Counted from the first letter of the stretch, positions 18,913-28,877 are shown. The stretch is 64,000 bases of DNA from Lactococcus sp. dk101 (GCF_009601055.1 NZ_WITI01000002.1:186001-250000), one strand, 5' to 3'. The notes: generated from the sequence alone by a model not told the origin. Numbers and translations: made by a program.

Positions 18913-19126
18913 ATTTTATCGCTTTCCAGTCGGTGCTGCAACGACCTTTGCCTTTTTTGCCATCGGCATGTGGACAGGTCAATGGGGCAAAGCATGGGTC
19001 ATTTTCTTACTCAATCCATTGCTGTATTGGCTGATTGACAGACCGAAAACAGAAAAAGAAGTTCCTGTCAGTGCTGACAAAAGTACAGGCAAACACGAAA
19101 AAGATGACAGCTGGGGCGAATTTTAA
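18902..19126 (+). CDS. Small two-helix membrane protein of the LytTR operon
   Basis: 74 residues: two hydrophobic segments (about 10-24 and 30-45) and a charged C-terminal tail containing VSADKS, encoded over a dispersed palindrome. It overlaps the DUF3021-like gene by 11 nt, so it belongs to the same operon. I do not recognise a family. The consistent overlap suggests it works with the LytTR pair, perhaps as a third regulatory or target component. Confidence 0.6.
   Translation: MKNKFYRFPVGAATTFAFFAIGMWTGQWGKAWVIFLLNPLLYWLIDRPKTEKEVPVSADKSTGKHEKDDSWGEF
19065..19080. repeat. Palindrome CTGTCAGTGCTGACAA near the 3' end of the LytTR operon
   Basis: Exact core with a TG centre; encodes VSAD. 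Confidence 0.88.
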
Positions 19127-19135
19127 AGTAGAAAT

Positions 19136-19163
19136 AAAAAAGCAGTGAAAGCACTGCTTTTTA
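19136..19163. terminator. Bidirectional terminator of the LytTR operon and the HAD gene
   Basis: AAAAAAGCAGTG, loop AAAG, CACTGCTTTTTA. Confidence 0.9.
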
Positions 19164-19946
19164 TAATATCCCCCAATGTTTGAAGGCATTGACAATTCCG
19201 TGGTCAGTGTTTGCAGTTGAGACAAAATCAGCAATTTCCTTGAGTTCATCAACGGCATTTCCCATGGCTGTTTTATGGTCAGCGGCTGCCAGTAAATGCA
19301 GGTCGTTTCGTCCATCGCCAAAGGCATAGGTTTCTCCTTTAAAACCAAGGCTTTTAACGACTTGCTCAATTCCAGTTCCTTTGTTGGTTGTGATGTTGGT
19401 GACGTCAATCGAACTTGGTGAATTCATGAAAAAGTTGAGTTCAGGCACTTCAGCCTTGTAATAATCCACTTGTTCGAGTGATCTAGAAAGCACCAAAAGC
19501 ATGTTGACTTCGTCAACTAAGTAAGCCTCAGGATTGATGGCAGGCATGGGCATGTGTGTATAAGCATAGGCAATTTCGGCATTTTCCGTTAGGCGATTGA
19601 GCCAATAACCAGAGCCATTGTAGAAAGAAAGGGCTTCTTGATGTGGTGCCGCGGCTTTTAGCAATTTTTCGATGGCAGTTTTTGGGATTGCTTCCTTGTA
19701 AATGACTTCGTTATCCAGTTCAATATATTGACCATTCATCGAAATCGCACCTGTGATACCCGTTTTTTTCATAATGTCATCAAGTTCAAAATTTCCACGA
19801 CCAGTTGCAATAAAAGGCAAGACCCCATTTTCTCGAATCTGATGAAGTGCAGAGACGACCTCATCATCAAGCTGACTTTTGCTATTGAGCAAAGTCCCAT
19901 CGAGGTCGAAGAAGGCTAATGCCTTGTAATCATTGATATTTTTCAT
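19161..19946 (-). CDS. HAD-superfamily (Cof/IIB) sugar-phosphatase-like hydrolase
   Basis: 261-residue cytoplasmic hydrolase with the HAD motifs: I (FFDLDGTLLNSKS, nucleophile Asp near residue 14), II (FIATGR), III with Lys (TNKGTGIEQ) and IV (AFGDGRNDLHLL), and the IIB cap between II and III. Its substrate is probably a sugar phosphate or a flavin/pyridoxal phosphate. The ATG at 19946 gives the family N terminus; the frame is open farther upstream but crosses the promoter. A -10 TACAAT ends 6 nt before the ATG, so its mRNA may be leaderless. Confidence 0.88.
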   Translation of the reverse strand: MKNINDYKALAFFDLDGTLLNSKSQLDDEVVSALHQIRENGVLPFIATGRGNFELDDIMKKTGITGAISMNGQYIELDNEVIYKEAIPKTAIEKLLKAAAPHQEALSFYNGSGYWLNRLTENAEIAYAYTHMPMPAINPEAYLVDEVNMLLVLSRSLEQVDYYKAEVPELNFFMNSPSSIDVTNITTNKGTGIEQVVKSLGFKGETYAFGDGRNDLHLLAAADHKTAMGNAVDELKEIADFVSTANTDHGIVNAFKHWGIL

Positions 19947-19952
19947 AATTTT

Positions 19953-19980
19953 ATTGTACCAATTTATGATATAATTGTAA
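19953..19980 (-). promoter_or_regulatory. Leaderless-type promoter of the HAD gene, overlapping the ftsK promoter
   Basis: On the minus strand: TTACAA (19980-19975), 16-nt spacer, TACAAT (19958-19953), then 6 nt to the ATG. The plus strand of the same region carries TGATATAAT upstream of ftsK, so two divergent promoters overlap. Confidence 0.6.
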
Positions 19981-20015
19981 AAGAAAATAATAAATGGATG
20001 AGTGAAAAATAAGAG

Positions 20016-22319
20016 ATGGCGACAAAGAAAAAAACAACAAGAAAACCAACCAATAAAGAAAGACAAATGCGTGCGGCAAATCGGCGCATGATTAGTTTTT
20101 TCATCGGAATTATTATCATTGTGTTCGCCCTAGCGCGCTTGGGTATTTTTGGTATGTTCCTCTACAATTTGACCCGTTTATTTGTCGGTTCTTTAGCTAT
20201 TTTACTTTTGCTTAGTGGGCTGATTTATATGATTTTAGCTCGTTTTAGAAAAAGTATTTTGGAGCAAAATAAAAAGTTAATTCCCGCTTTTATCTTAATC
20301 TTTTTAGACTTAATTTTGGTCTTTCAAGCGCAGTTTGACAAGGTTTATGGCAATAGTAGCACCATTTCATTTGTCTGGTCTCAGTTGACCTTGGGCAAGG
20401 TAACGCATTTTGCAGGCGCAGGTATGATTGGTGCAGCCATTTTCGGCCCCGCAAAATCTCTCTTTTCTGTCATTGGGGTCTATTTCATCACAGCGCTCTT
20501 ATGGTTGATTGCCCTCTACCTTTTAGCTCCAGGTTTAGCGCCAAAAGTCAAAGAACATTTGAGCGAAAAGTTGGCGCAATCACGTGCCAAACGTGCCGAG
20601 AAAAAAGAAGCTAAAGCCAAAGCGAAACGTGATGCGGAAGTCATGGCACAACTGGCAGCAGAGCAAGAAGAAACTTCAAATAAAAGCCACGAAAATCAAC
20701 TGGAAAATATGGATTATTCCTCAGTTGATGAGCCTGCCTTTGAACGTCCTGAAGTTCCGATTTCGATTGCAGAACCTGCCTATCCAGCGCCTGCAAATGA
20801 AGGTGCGGATGATTTTTCTGAAGAGGCGATTGATTTTGAGAAACCGATTTACGAAGGTAATTATCAACTGCCCACCATTGATTTATTGGCTGAAATTCCT
20901 GTCAAAGACCAGTCAGCTGAGCGTGAAAATGTTCGGAAAAACATTCACATTTTGGAAGAAACGTTCAGTTCTTTCGGGATTTCTGCTACGGTTGAATCAG
21001 CTGTTGTCGGCCCATCCATAACAAAATATGAAATCAAACTTGCAACTGGTGTCAAGGTCTCTCGTGTGGTCAATTTGGCTGATGATTTGGCACTTGCCTT
21101 AGCAGCAAAAGACGTCCGCATTGAAGCACCTATTCCTGGTAAATCATTGGTCGGTGTCGAAATTCCTAATGCTGAAGTTGCAACTGTTGGCTTCCGTGAA
21201 ATGTGGGAAAATGCAAAAACAAATCCCGAAAAATTACTTGAAATTCCACTCGGAAAATCACTTGATGGGGGCATGAAAATCTTTGATTTGACACGGATGC
21301 CGCATTTACTGATTGCAGGGTCAACCGGTTCAGGTAAATCCGTTGCCGTCAATGGAATTATCACCTCAATCTTGATGAAGGCTTTACCAAGTCAAGTCAA
21401 GTTCTTGATGGTCGATCCAAAAATGGTCGAACTTTCAGTTTACAACGATATTCCTCACCTCTTGATTCCAGTAGTAACCAATCCACGTAAGGCCGCGCGT
21501 GCGCTGCAAAAAGTGGTTGACGAAATGGAAAACCGATATGAATTATTCAGCCGTTTTGGCGTTCGTAACATTTCAGGTTACAATGAAAAAATCGAGCGTT
21601 TCAATCAAGACTCTGATCAAAAAATGATTCCATTGCCCTTGATTGTTGTCATTGTTGACGAACTTGCAGACTTAATGATGGTAGCCAGTAAAGAAGTTGA
21701 AGATGCAATCATTCGACTTGGACAAAAAGCGCGTGCCGCTGGTATTCATATGATTTTGGCAACGCAACGGCCTTCTGTCGATGTCATTTCTGGTTTGATT
21801 AAAGCCAATGTCCCTTCTCGTGTGGCTTTTGCAGTGTCATCAGGGACAGATAGTCGAACAATCATTGACCAAAATGGTGCTGAAAAACTGCTTGGTCGTG
21901 GGGATATGTTATTCAAACCAATCGACGAAAATCATCCCATCCGACTTCAAGGCTCATTTTTAAGTGATGATGATGTTGAAGCGGTGGTTGATTTTATCAA
22001 AAATCAATCCGAAGCCCAATATGATTTGGAGAATTTTGATCCAGGCGAAGCCAATGAAGATGATAGCCGAGGAGGCTTTGGAAATTCAAATGAAGCTTCT
22101 GGAGATCCTTTATTTGAAGATGCAAAAGCCATGGTTATTTCGGCTCAAAAAGCATCAACAGCCCAGCTCCAACGCGCATTGAAAGTTGGTTTCAATCGTG
22201 CCTCAGATTTGATGAATGAACTGGAAACGGCCGGTATCGTTGGCCCTGCAAAAGGAACAACCCCTCGTAAAGTCCTTGTGACACAAGATGGCGAGTTTCT
22301 GGATGGAGAAATTGAATGA
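20016..22319 (+). CDS. ftsK: DNA translocase FtsK/SpoIIIE
   Basis: Septal ATPase that pumps chromosomal DNA during division. The 767-residue protein has four N-terminal membrane helices (about residues 25-180), a charged Lys/Glu-rich linker (190-290), the motor domain with Walker [12 protein letters not shown] (near residues 435-445) and Walker [11 protein letters not shown], the FtsK signature [12 protein letters not shown], and the C-terminal winged-helix gamma domain ([25 protein letters not shown]), which reads orientation sequences. The ATG at 20016 lacks a strong Shine-Dalgarno. The stop overlaps the holA start (ATGA). Confidence 0.95.
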   Translation: MATKKKTTRKPTNKERQMRAANRRMISFFIGIIIIVFALARLGIFGMFLYNLTRLFVGSLAILLLLSGLIYMILARFRKSILEQNKKLIPAFILIFLDLILVFQAQFDKVYGNSSTISFVWSQLTLGKVTHFAGAGMIGAAIFGPAKSLFSVIGVYFITALLWLIALYLLAPGLAPKVKEHLSEKLAQSRAKRAEKKEAKAKAKRDAEVMAQLAAEQEETSNKSHENQLENMDYSSVDEPAFERPEVPISIAEPAYPAPANEGADDFSEEAIDFEKPIYEGNYQLPTIDLLAEIPVKDQSAERENVRKNIHILEETFSSFGISATVESAVVGPSITKYEIKLATGVKVSRVVNLADDLALALAAKDVRIEAPIPGKSLVGVEIPNAEVATVGFREMWENAKTNPEKLLEIPLGKSLDGGMKIFDLTRMPHLLIAGSTGSGKSVAVNGIITSILMKALPSQVKFLMVDPKMVELSVYNDIPHLLIPVVTNPRKAARALQKVVDEMENRYELFSRFGVRNISGYNEKIERFNQDSDQKMIPLPLIVVIVDELADLMMVASKEVEDAIIRLGQKARAAGIHMILATQRPSVDVISGLIKANVPSRVAFAVSSGTDSRTIIDQNGAEKLLGRGDMLFKPIDENHPIRLQGSFLSDDDVEAVVDFIKNQSEAQYDLENFDPGEANEDDSRGGFGNSNEASGDPLFEDAKAMVISAQKASTAQLQRALKVGFNRASDLMNELETAGIVGPAKGTTPRKVLVTQDGEFLDGEIE

Positions 22320-23323
22320 CGGTATTTGAACAACTGGAACAAATGAAAGCAAACGGTTTTCCGAAATTTGTCGTCGTTTCAGGCGAAGATGAAGCCATTA
22401 TTCAAGAAATCAAGGCACAATTCTTGGAAAGCGTACATTATGACCCAACGGACTTGAGTCAATCTTATTTTGATTTAACGGCGAATAATGCGGATTTGGC
22501 CCTTGAAGAATTGGAGTCTTTGCCTTTCTTCTCAGATTCAAAATTGGTTATTTTTGAAAATCTGTCCAATCTGACAACAGAAAAGAAATCTGTCTTTGAT
22601 GACAAACAGATCAAACGTTTTGAAAACTATATTGATCATCCAGCAGAATTTACACAACTATTTTTGATCTTGCATGGCAAGCTTGACAGTCGTTTAAAAA
22701 TTGTCAAAAAGCTCAAAAAAATGGCTGATTTTCTGGAGGCAAGCAAGGTTAAACGGAACGAGATTTTGCAATACCTGCTAAAAAACAATCCTACTTTGAA
22801 GGCGCCTGTTCTCAATCTGATTTTGGATAAATCCAATGAACAATTTGCGATTGTCAAGCAAAACATTGCATTATTGCAAGCTTATGCACCTGATCGTGAG
22901 ATTACACGGGATGATGTTGAAAAAGTTGTGCCAAAGTCACTGCAAGATAACATTTTTTTGTTAACAGAATTGGTAATTCGTGGTAAAATAGAAGAGGCGA
23001 GAAATTTGGTTCATGATTTGACCCTACAAGGCGAAGAAATCATCAAATTGACTGCAATTCTGACAAATTCTTATCGTCTTTATTATCAAACGAAAATAAT
23101 GCAACAAAAGAAATGGCCTGAAACTAAGCAAACAGAGCAATTAAAGATCAATCCCTATCGGATAAAACTAGCCAACCAACTGGTACGTTCACTTCCAGCT
23201 TCCTATTTTTCAGAAGCGCTTCTTGAGTTAATTGATTTGGATTTCCAACTCAAAAGGAGCAGTGCCGATAAAAACTATCTTTTTGACCTCACACTTATTA
23301 AATTAACCTTGAAAAATCGGTGA
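22316..23323 (+). CDS. holA: DNA polymerase III subunit delta
   Basis: Clamp-loader subunit that opens the beta clamp. The 335 residues show the HolA arrangement: N-terminal [18 protein letters not shown], the [20 protein letters not shown] segment, and the C-terminal helical collar ([21 protein letters not shown]). Start overlaps the ftsK stop. It precedes gpsB by 52 nt, with a TATGAT promoter-like box near 23334. Confidence 0.9.
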   Translation: MTVFEQLEQMKANGFPKFVVVSGEDEAIIQEIKAQFLESVHYDPTDLSQSYFDLTANNADLALEELESLPFFSDSKLVIFENLSNLTTEKKSVFDDKQIKRFENYIDHPAEFTQLFLILHGKLDSRLKIVKKLKKMADFLEASKVKRNEILQYLLKNNPTLKAPVLNLILDKSNEQFAIVKQNIALLQAYAPDREITRDDVEKVVPKSLQDNIFLLTELVIRGKIEEARNLVHDLTLQGEEIIKLTAILTNSYRLYYQTKIMQQKKWPETKQTEQLKINPYRIKLANQLVRSLPASYFSEALLELIDLDFQLKRSSADKNYLFDLTLIKLTLKNR

Positions 23324-23375
23324 AAATTTGATATGATTGTTTGTGGACATTTTATTATGAATAAAAGAGGAAAAA

Positions 23376-23768
23376 ATGCCAACTTATAAATTAACCCCAA
23401 AAGATATTTACGAAGCAGATTTTGACACCAAAATGCGTGGTTTTGATAAAGAACAAGTCGATGAATTGCTTGACGATGTCATCCAAGACTATGAATCTTA
23501 TCAATCTGAAATCTTGCGGTTACAAGAAGAAAATGAATTTTTGAAGAAAAAAATTGCAGAATTGGAAATGCAAGTTTCTAAACCAAACAAGGCCAATTTT
23601 GACGATACGCAAAGATTTGAACCAAATATGTTTAGAAGTAGCGCACAAGTCGCTCCTAAGCCAAAAGTTGAAATGCGTAACCCTAGCAACTTTGACTTGC
23701 TTAAACGGATTAACCGTTTGGAACAAGCCGTTTTTGGAAAAAATGCATTAACAAACGAAGGCGAATAA
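23376..23768 (+). CDS. gpsB: Cell-division regulator GpsB
   Basis: Cytosolic division adaptor that links penicillin-binding proteins to septal and peripheral growth. The 130-residue protein has the DivIVA-type N-terminal domain (TPKDIYEADFDTKMRGFDKEQVDELLDDV), a coiled coil (about 40-70), an unstructured middle, and the short C-terminal trimerisation helix (NFDLLKRINRLEQAVFG). AGAGGAAA precedes the ATG. Its place directly before rnpB is the usual order in Lactobacillales. Confidence 0.95.
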   Translation: MPTYKLTPKDIYEADFDTKMRGFDKEQVDELLDDVIQDYESYQSEILRLQEENEFLKKKIAELEMQVSKPNKANFDDTQRFEPNMFRSSAQVAPKPKVEMRNPSNFDLLKRINRLEQAVFGKNALTNEGE

Positions 23769-23793
23769 ACGCCAGCAACGATGAATTAAATAA

Positions 23794-24187
23794 CAGTTTT
23801 CGGATGACTGCGCGAAATGATACCCAAAGTTACTTTGAGCATCTGTTTCGTGAGGAAAGTCCAGGCTCGTGCGGTGCTGAGATGCCCGCAGTGATTGTGT
23901 CAGGCGAACAAATAAGCCTGAGTAGGAGCGTCACTCCTAACGGCGGAGATGAGAGCTAAGGTTTTTACTATGCTTGATTTTCTGTAAAGTGCCAAAGAGA
24001 CGATGTCGGCTGGAAACAGTCGAAGTGGAACGTGGTAAACCCCTCAAACGAGCAACCCAAACATATGGTAGGGGCATTCTGGCAGCCGAATTGAAGGCGT
24101 GCCGGAGATTGCGAAAGCAATAGACAGATGGTTATCGAATGTAAATCTAAACATTTACAGGAACAAAACTTGGCTTATAGAAAACTG
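23794..24187 (+). ncRNA. rnpB: RNase P RNA, class B
   Basis: Catalytic RNA of RNase P, which trims tRNA 5' ends. The conserved core GAGGAAAGTCC (P4 5' strand) is at about 23851, and ACAAAACTTGGCTTATAG-type sequence occurs near 24163. The ends were set by the P1 helix: CAGTTTTC (23794-23801) pairs with GAAAACTG (24180-24187). Length about 394 nt fits the Bacillus-type class. A terminator follows 8 nt later. Confidence 0.95.
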
Positions 24188-24194
24188 ATGACAC

Positions 24195-24227
24195 GAGCTA
24201 GGGCGTTATGCTCTAGCTCATTTTTTT
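24195..24227 (+). terminator. Terminator after rnpB
   Basis: GAGCTAG, loop, CTAGCTC, then ATTTTTTT. Confidence 0.9.
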
Positions 24228-24297
24228 AGCACAAAACACAAGGGACAAAGCGAGTTTTTGTCCCTGTTGACACATTTTATAGGATAATTTAGAGAAA

Positions 24298-25458
24298 ATG
24301 AGTATGAAAAAAAACTTTAAACTAATGGCGACAGCTTCAGCAGGTCTGGAAAGTCTAGTTGCCAAAGAATTACGCAATTTGGACATTCAAAACGTAAGCA
24401 TTGATGACCGTTCTCGTGTTTTTTTTGACGGCGATTTAGCAACGATTGCGAAAGCAAACCTTTGGCTCCGTACTGCTGACCGCGTCAAAATCGTTGTAGG
24501 CGAATTCAGAGCGAAAACATTCGATGACTTGTTTGAAGCTGTTTATGCTTTGGACTGGGAAGCGCTCATTCCATTTGGTTGTAAGTTCCCAGTAAGCAAG
24601 GCAAAGTCAGTAAAATCAACCTTGCACAATGAACCTTCTGTTCAAGCCATTACCAAAAAAGCAATTGTTAAAAAGTTGCAGACTGCTTATCATCGTCCCG
24701 AAGGAATTCCAATTCCTGAAAATGGGGCTAAGTTCTCTGTTGAAGTAGCCATTCATAAAGACATGGTAACGGTAACGATTGATACAACGGGCGAATCTTT
24801 GTTCAAACGTGGCTACCGCGAAGAAAAAGGGGAAGCCCCTTTGAAAGAAAATATGGCAGCAGCCATTATCATGTTTACAAACTGGTTGGCAAATCCAAAA
24901 CGTCCATTTATTGACCCAACGTGTGGTTCTGGAACCTTTACTATTGAAGCAGCCATGCTGGCATTAAATATGGCACCTGGGATGAACCGTGATTTTGCTT
25001 TCTTAGCTTTCCCATGGTTTGATGAAGCAATTTTTAAACAAGAAAAAGCACGTGCTCAAAAACAAGTGAAAACGGATTTGGAGCTGGACATTCAAGGCTT
25101 CGATATTGACGGAAAAATGGTCGAAATTGCTAAACGTAACGCGCTTGCAGCTGGACTCGTAGATGTGATAAAATATAAACAAATGCGTCTCCAAGATTTC
25201 AATACAACTGCTTTGGACGGCGTTTTGGTTTCCAATCCACCTTACGGTGTCCGTCTTGAAGATGAAGAAAAAGTCATTCAATTATACGGAGAAATGGGTC
25301 AAACCTTTGCATCTCTGGAAACATGGAGCAAGTATATTTTGACCAGCGACGTTGAATTTGAGCGTCATTACGGACAAAAAGCAACGAAAAAACGCAAGCT
25401 CTATAACGGAACTTTGCGAACAGATTTGTATATGTATTTTGGTAAACGCATCAAATAA
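24298..25458 (+). CDS. rlmL: 23S rRNA methyltransferase, THUMP domain (RlmL/YpsC type)
   Basis: SAM-dependent guanine-N2 methyltransferase for 23S rRNA. The 386-residue protein has an N-terminal ferredoxin-like plus THUMP region (residues about 1-160), then a Rossmann methyltransferase with IDPTCGSGTFTIEAA (SAM motif I) and the target-base motif SNPPYG. It lacks the second RlmK domain of the E. coli fusion. The start could be ATG 24298 or ATG 24304; neither has a clear Shine-Dalgarno. Location between rnpB and mapZ is as in streptococci. Confidence 0.9.
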   Translation: MSMKKNFKLMATASAGLESLVAKELRNLDIQNVSIDDRSRVFFDGDLATIAKANLWLRTADRVKIVVGEFRAKTFDDLFEAVYALDWEALIPFGCKFPVSKAKSVKSTLHNEPSVQAITKKAIVKKLQTAYHRPEGIPIPENGAKFSVEVAIHKDMVTVTIDTTGESLFKRGYREEKGEAPLKENMAAAIIMFTNWLANPKRPFIDPTCGSGTFTIEAAMLALNMAPGMNRDFAFLAFPWFDEAIFKQEKARAQKQVKTDLELDIQGFDIDGKMVEIAKRNALAAGLVDVIKYKQMRLQDFNTTALDGVLVSNPPYGVRLEDEEKVIQLYGEMGQTFASLETWSKYILTSDVEFERHYGQKATKKRKLYNGTLRTDLYMYFGKRIK

Positions 25459-25466
25459 TTTTTCGA

Positions 25467-25510
25467 TATACGGACGCGCTTAAAGCCAGCTTTTTGAGTG
25501 CGTTCGTATA
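25467..25510 (+). promoter_or_regulatory. Long RNA hairpin in the rlmL-mapZ gap
   Basis: A 19-bp stem (25467-25485 with 25492-25510) with a 6-nt loop. Four pairs are G-T, which are wobble pairs only in plus-strand RNA, so a plus-strand transcript is favoured. No T-run follows, so it is not a standard terminator. It may be a processing site or leader element for mapZ. Confidence 0.6.
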
Positions 25511-25553
25511 GTGAAAGTGAACGTTAATTATTCACATTCAAATGAGGAGAAAA

Positions 25554-27431
25554 ATGACATCTAAAAAGAAAAATAAAGAAAAACAAATTGGCGAAAAAAC
25601 TTTAAAATTAAACGATTTAAATGATTTTACAGTCGGTGAGATTGTCGAAAAATCAAAACGAATTTCGAAAGACAATGACGAAAACGAAACCGTCCTTGAT
25701 AAATATATCCGACAACACCGTGGCGAAATTGAAGAAGCAAAAGGAAAAGAGCTGGATCAATTTGTCAAAGCCGAACGTGCCAATTTAAAAGAGCCAAAAG
25801 CTAAAACTTCTGACGAGCGCTTCAATGAACGTGTCAATGAAAAAATTGCGGCCAAAAAAGGAGTTGATTTCGAACCTGTCAGAGCTGACAAAAAAGCAAA
25901 AGTGGAAATTGAAGAAACGAAAAAGGCAGACGAAGGAGTTGAAATGCCCGAGTCTGAAGCAATTTCAGAAGTTTCGACAGTGGATGCAGATGCCGAAGAA
26001 AAACAGACTGACAAAACAATCGCTCGTGAAGAAAAGGGCCCTGTTTTTGACGCTGTCACTGTCGTTGACGAACCTGTCAAAGCTGACAAACCAGCTGTAA
26101 CCAAGTTGGAAGATAAAGTAACAAAAACAGCAGAAGCAACAGTCGGCTCAGCTCCCCTTGGTAGCCAAACGCCTGAGCCACAAGAGGCAGAGGCAAAAGT
26201 AGAACTTGCGAAAGCTGATGTTTCAGAAGAATTGATGCCAGAATTGACAGAAACAAAACCTGAGACAGAAACAGCAGTAGAGGCTGAAACCGAGATTGAA
26301 GCAACGCCGCTCAAAACTGAGGAAGCTAAAGTTACAGCAATACCGGTGCCAGTTCAAGCGAAGCGTTCAGCCAAGGCAGAAAAGAAAGTCAACCCAGCTC
26401 CTGTTTCTGAACCTGTTTCAAGTCTTGTCAGTCCTGATGAAAGTGATGATGCGCCTACGAAATCAAAACGAACACCCATTATCATTGGCGTGTGCGCACT
26501 TATTTTGATTGCGGCAGGGGGGACTTATTTTGCCACTCAAAATGCCAATCAAAAATCGCAAACTGTCCAAACAAGTTCAAGCTCAAGTGCTGCTAAAACG
26601 GACGCTCAAGCTCAGTTTGACAAAGATTATCAAAATTTCTTCGTTGACAGCGCACAAACACAACTGAGAAATAGTCAATTTTCGAAAACTGCGACCTTAA
26701 AAGCTGATGTTAAAGCAATTACGAATGCAGATGAAAAAATCAAGGCAAACGATAAATACACCAAACTTTTGGCACAAATTGATGCCATCAAGGCTGTTAA
26801 TGCCTTGTTTGAAACGGATATCATCACAGATGGTACCCTTGGAAAAGCAACGCTTAAAACAGGTATAACTATCCCAGCTGTTCCAACAACTTCAAACAGC
26901 AAATTAAATAGCTTGCTTCAACAAGCCATTGACGAAGCAAAATCACAAGAAACTTCAAGTAAGACAGCAACGGCTCAATCAAGTGCCAAAGCGTCCGCTA
27001 CAAGTCAAAGCAGTGCCGCAACGAGTAAGACGACAACGTCTGGTTCGAGTGCCACAAGTCAGTCAAGTACGACACAAGCGGCTGCGACAAGCGATGGACT
27101 CAGCGCGACAGGTGTTACTTTGCAAGTGTCACAATCACGCGTGACACCACAAGCCAACTTGAATGTGAATGACCCAGCCTTTACTTGGGCTGCCGGAATT
27201 AAAGAGACCGTTTTGAATAAATGTCGCACGCGTGGTTATATCAGCGGCAATAATTACATCATGGTTCCTGTTGCAATACATACAACCAACGGAAATGGCT
27301 CTCCAGCAGGGATTGTTAGCGGTTATTACAACCTCTATGCACCAGACGGACGCTATCTTGTCACCATAAATTGTAAAACAGGCTACTTTTTCGGCAATGG
27401 AAGTAACCACCAACTTGATTTTTCCGAATAA
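25554..27431 (+). CDS. mapZ: Mid-cell-anchored division protein MapZ
   Basis: Membrane protein that marks division sites in streptococci and lactococci. The 625-residue protein has a long acidic, Lys/Glu/Ala-rich cytoplasmic region including DKYIRQHRGEIEEA, one membrane helix (about residues 307-328), a Ser/Ala/Thr-rich extracellular linker and a C-terminal domain (GYYNLYAPDGRYLVTINCKTGYFFGNG) closely matching MapZ. Gene order rnpB-rlmL-mapZ is the pneumococcal one. It is considerably longer than pneumococcal MapZ (about 460), mainly through the cytoplasmic part. ATG 25554 has GAGGAG 4 nt upstream; an in-frame ATG at 25542 precedes that site. Confidence 0.88.
   Translation: MTSKKKNKEKQIGEKTLKLNDLNDFTVGEIVEKSKRISKDNDENETVLDKYIRQHRGEIEEAKGKELDQFVKAERANLKEPKAKTSDERFNERVNEKIAAKKGVDFEPVRADKKAKVEIEETKKADEGVEMPESEAISEVSTVDADAEEKQTDKTIAREEKGPVFDAVTVVDEPVKADKPAVTKLEDKVTKTAEATVGSAPLGSQTPEPQEAEAKVELAKADVSEELMPELTETKPETETAVEAETEIEATPLKTEEAKVTAIPVPVQAKRSAKAEKKVNPAPVSEPVSSLVSPDESDDAPTKSKRTPIIIGVCALILIAAGGTYFATQNANQKSQTVQTSSSSSAAKTDAQAQFDKDYQNFFVDSAQTQLRNSQFSKTATLKADVKAITNADEKIKANDKYTKLLAQIDAIKAVNALFETDIITDGTLGKATLKTGITIPAVPTTSNSKLNSLLQQAIDEAKSQETSSKTATAQSSAKASATSQSSAATSKTTTSGSSATSQSSTTQAAATSDGLSATGVTLQVSQSRVTPQANLNVNDPAFTWAAGIKETVLNKCRTRGYISGNNYIMVPVAIHTTNGNGSPAGIVSGYYNLYAPDGRYLVTINCKTGYFFGNGSNHQLDFSE
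25876..25891. repeat. Palindrome CTGTCAGAGCTGACAA inside mapZ
   Basis: Exact core; encodes VRADKK. A degenerate copy at 26074-26089 encodes VKADKP. Confidence 0.85.
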
Positions 27432-27513
27432 AAGGTGTAATATATAAATTACGACAGTGAAGGAATACTTTTTTCATGGTCGATTAATTTATTTATTATT
27501 AATTGGAGAGATT

Positions 27514-27738
27514 ATGACAACATTTTCTGAACGTTTAAAAAACGAACGCCTTAAAAAAGGCTTTACTCAACAATACGTTGCCGACCACATTTCAAGAGGA
27601 CGCATTACTTACACCAACTGGGAAAATGGAAAACGTGAACCAAGTTTCACGTCATTAGTTGGCTTATCAAATGTACTTGAAGTGTCTGCGGATTATTTAC
27701 TTGGTCTTAGTGAAGTTAAAACCATTAAAACAAAATAA
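27514..27738 (+). CDS. XRE-family helix-turn-helix protein
   Basis: 74-residue single-domain DNA-binding protein. The HTH spans about residues 5-60 (RLKNERLKKGFTQQYVADHI...ITYTNWENGKREPSFTSLVGLSNVLEVSADYLLGLS). GGAGAG lies 5 nt before ATG 27514. It stands alone between mapZ and the convergent pepQ gene and shares a bidirectional terminator with it. No phage genes are near, so it is probably a free-standing regulator; its target is unknown. Confidence 0.85.
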   Translation: MTTFSERLKNERLKKGFTQQYVADHISRGRITYTNWENGKREPSFTSLVGLSNVLEVSADYLLGLSEVKTIKTK

Positions 27739-27746
27739 GAGACGTC

Positions 27747-27780
27747 AAAAAAACAGAAGTGAATGCACTTCTGTTTTTTT
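27747..27780. terminator. Bidirectional terminator between the XRE gene and pepQ
   Basis: AAAAAACAGAAGTG, loop AATG, CACTTCTGTTTTTTT. Confidence 0.92.
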
Positions 27781-27794
27781 ATTTGATTTACTGA

Positions 27795-28877
27795 TTAGAA
27801 AATCATCAAATCATGATTGGTTTTAGTAAAGCTTTCGCATCCTGTTTCAGTGACATAAAGGCAGTCTTCAATACGCACGCCGACTTTCCCTGGAATGTAA
27901 ATTCCTGGTTCATTTGAGAAGCACATGCCTTCAGTGATAACCAAGTCATTTCCACCAACGATTGAAGGATATTCGTGAACATCCATTCCGATCCCGTGAC
28001 CAAGACGGTGGTTGAAGTATTCGCCGTAACCCGCTTTAGTGATAATATCACGGGCAACGCCGTCAATTTCTTGAGCTGTAACACCTGGCTTGATAAAGTC
28101 CATAGCGGCTGCCTGAGCTTCTTTAACGATGGCATGGATATTTGCATCAAAATCATTTGGTTTGCCAATAGAAATCGTTCTTGTGGCGTCTGAGGCATAT
28201 CCATTGCTCATGACACCGAGGTCAAAGAGCAAAAGTTTGTTGTCTTGAATTTTAACTTCTTCAGGAACACCGTGTGGATTTGCTGCTCTAGCACCTGATA
28301 AAACAATCGTTTCAAAGGACATTTGTGGCACACCCATACGTTTCATTTCGTATTCGATTTTGGCAACGACATCAGACTCAGTCCGGTCAATGTTTGAGTA
28401 ATTAAAACCGATTTCGAAACATTTATCAGCAAAGTCGCCAGCCACTTTCATTTTTTCAATTTCGTCGGCTGATTTAATCAAACGCATCCGTTCGATAAGT
28501 GGTGTTAAATTAACAAATTCAACGCCTGAAAATTGAGCTTTCAAGCCTTCTGTTTTGGCAAGTGGAATATCAGAATATTCAACAGCAATTTTTTTAACAT
28601 CCACTTTTACGTGTTGACGAATGACAGCCCATGGATTTTCAGCGTCTTCGTAACCAAAAACATCAAATCCACTTGTTTTTTCTTTGGCTTTTTCAACTTC
28701 CAAAGCAGGTGTGAAAAGCATTGGAGCTGCAGCCTTAAAAATCATCAATCCGGCAATACGTTCATGCGGATCAATGGCAAGACCCGTCAAGTAGTTCAAG
28801 GTCGTAGGATTTGTGATAAAGGTCATATCAACATTGTTTTCTTCTAAGAAGTTAGAGATGCGTTCAATTTTACTCAT
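27795..28877 (-). CDS. pepQ: Xaa-Pro dipeptidase (prolidase)
   Basis: Cytoplasmic metallopeptidase that cleaves Xaa-Pro dipeptides, part of casein-peptide use. The 360 residues include the creatinase N-terminal domain and the pita-bread catalytic domain with the metal ligands in [39 protein letters not shown] and [14 protein letters not shown], and in VRIEDCL. ATG 28877 has GGAGG 6 nt upstream on the minus strand. It is transcribed away from ccpA, an arrangement conserved in lactococci and lactobacilli, and CcpA may also act on it through the shared 252-nt intergenic region. Confidence 0.94.
   Translation of the reverse strand: MSKIERISNFLEENNVDMTFITNPTTLNYLTGLAIDPHERIAGLMIFKAAAPMLFTPALEVEKAKEKTSGFDVFGYEDAENPWAVIRQHVKVDVKKIAVEYSDIPLAKTEGLKAQFSGVEFVNLTPLIERMRLIKSADEIEKMKVAGDFADKCFEIGFNYSNIDRTESDVVAKIEYEMKRMGVPQMSFETIVLSGARAANPHGVPEEVKIQDNKLLLFDLGVMSNGYASDATRTISIGKPNDFDANIHAIVKEAQAAAMDFIKPGVTAQEIDGVARDIITKAGYGEYFNHRLGHGIGMDVHEYPSIVGGNDLVITEGMCFSNEPGIYIPGKVGVRIEDCLYVTETGCESFTKTNHDLMIF

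Noticed and set aside
20584-21021. Long open frame inside ftsK in another phase
   Set aside because: Very Lys/Arg-rich composition with no motif; a shadow of the charged linker of FtsK.
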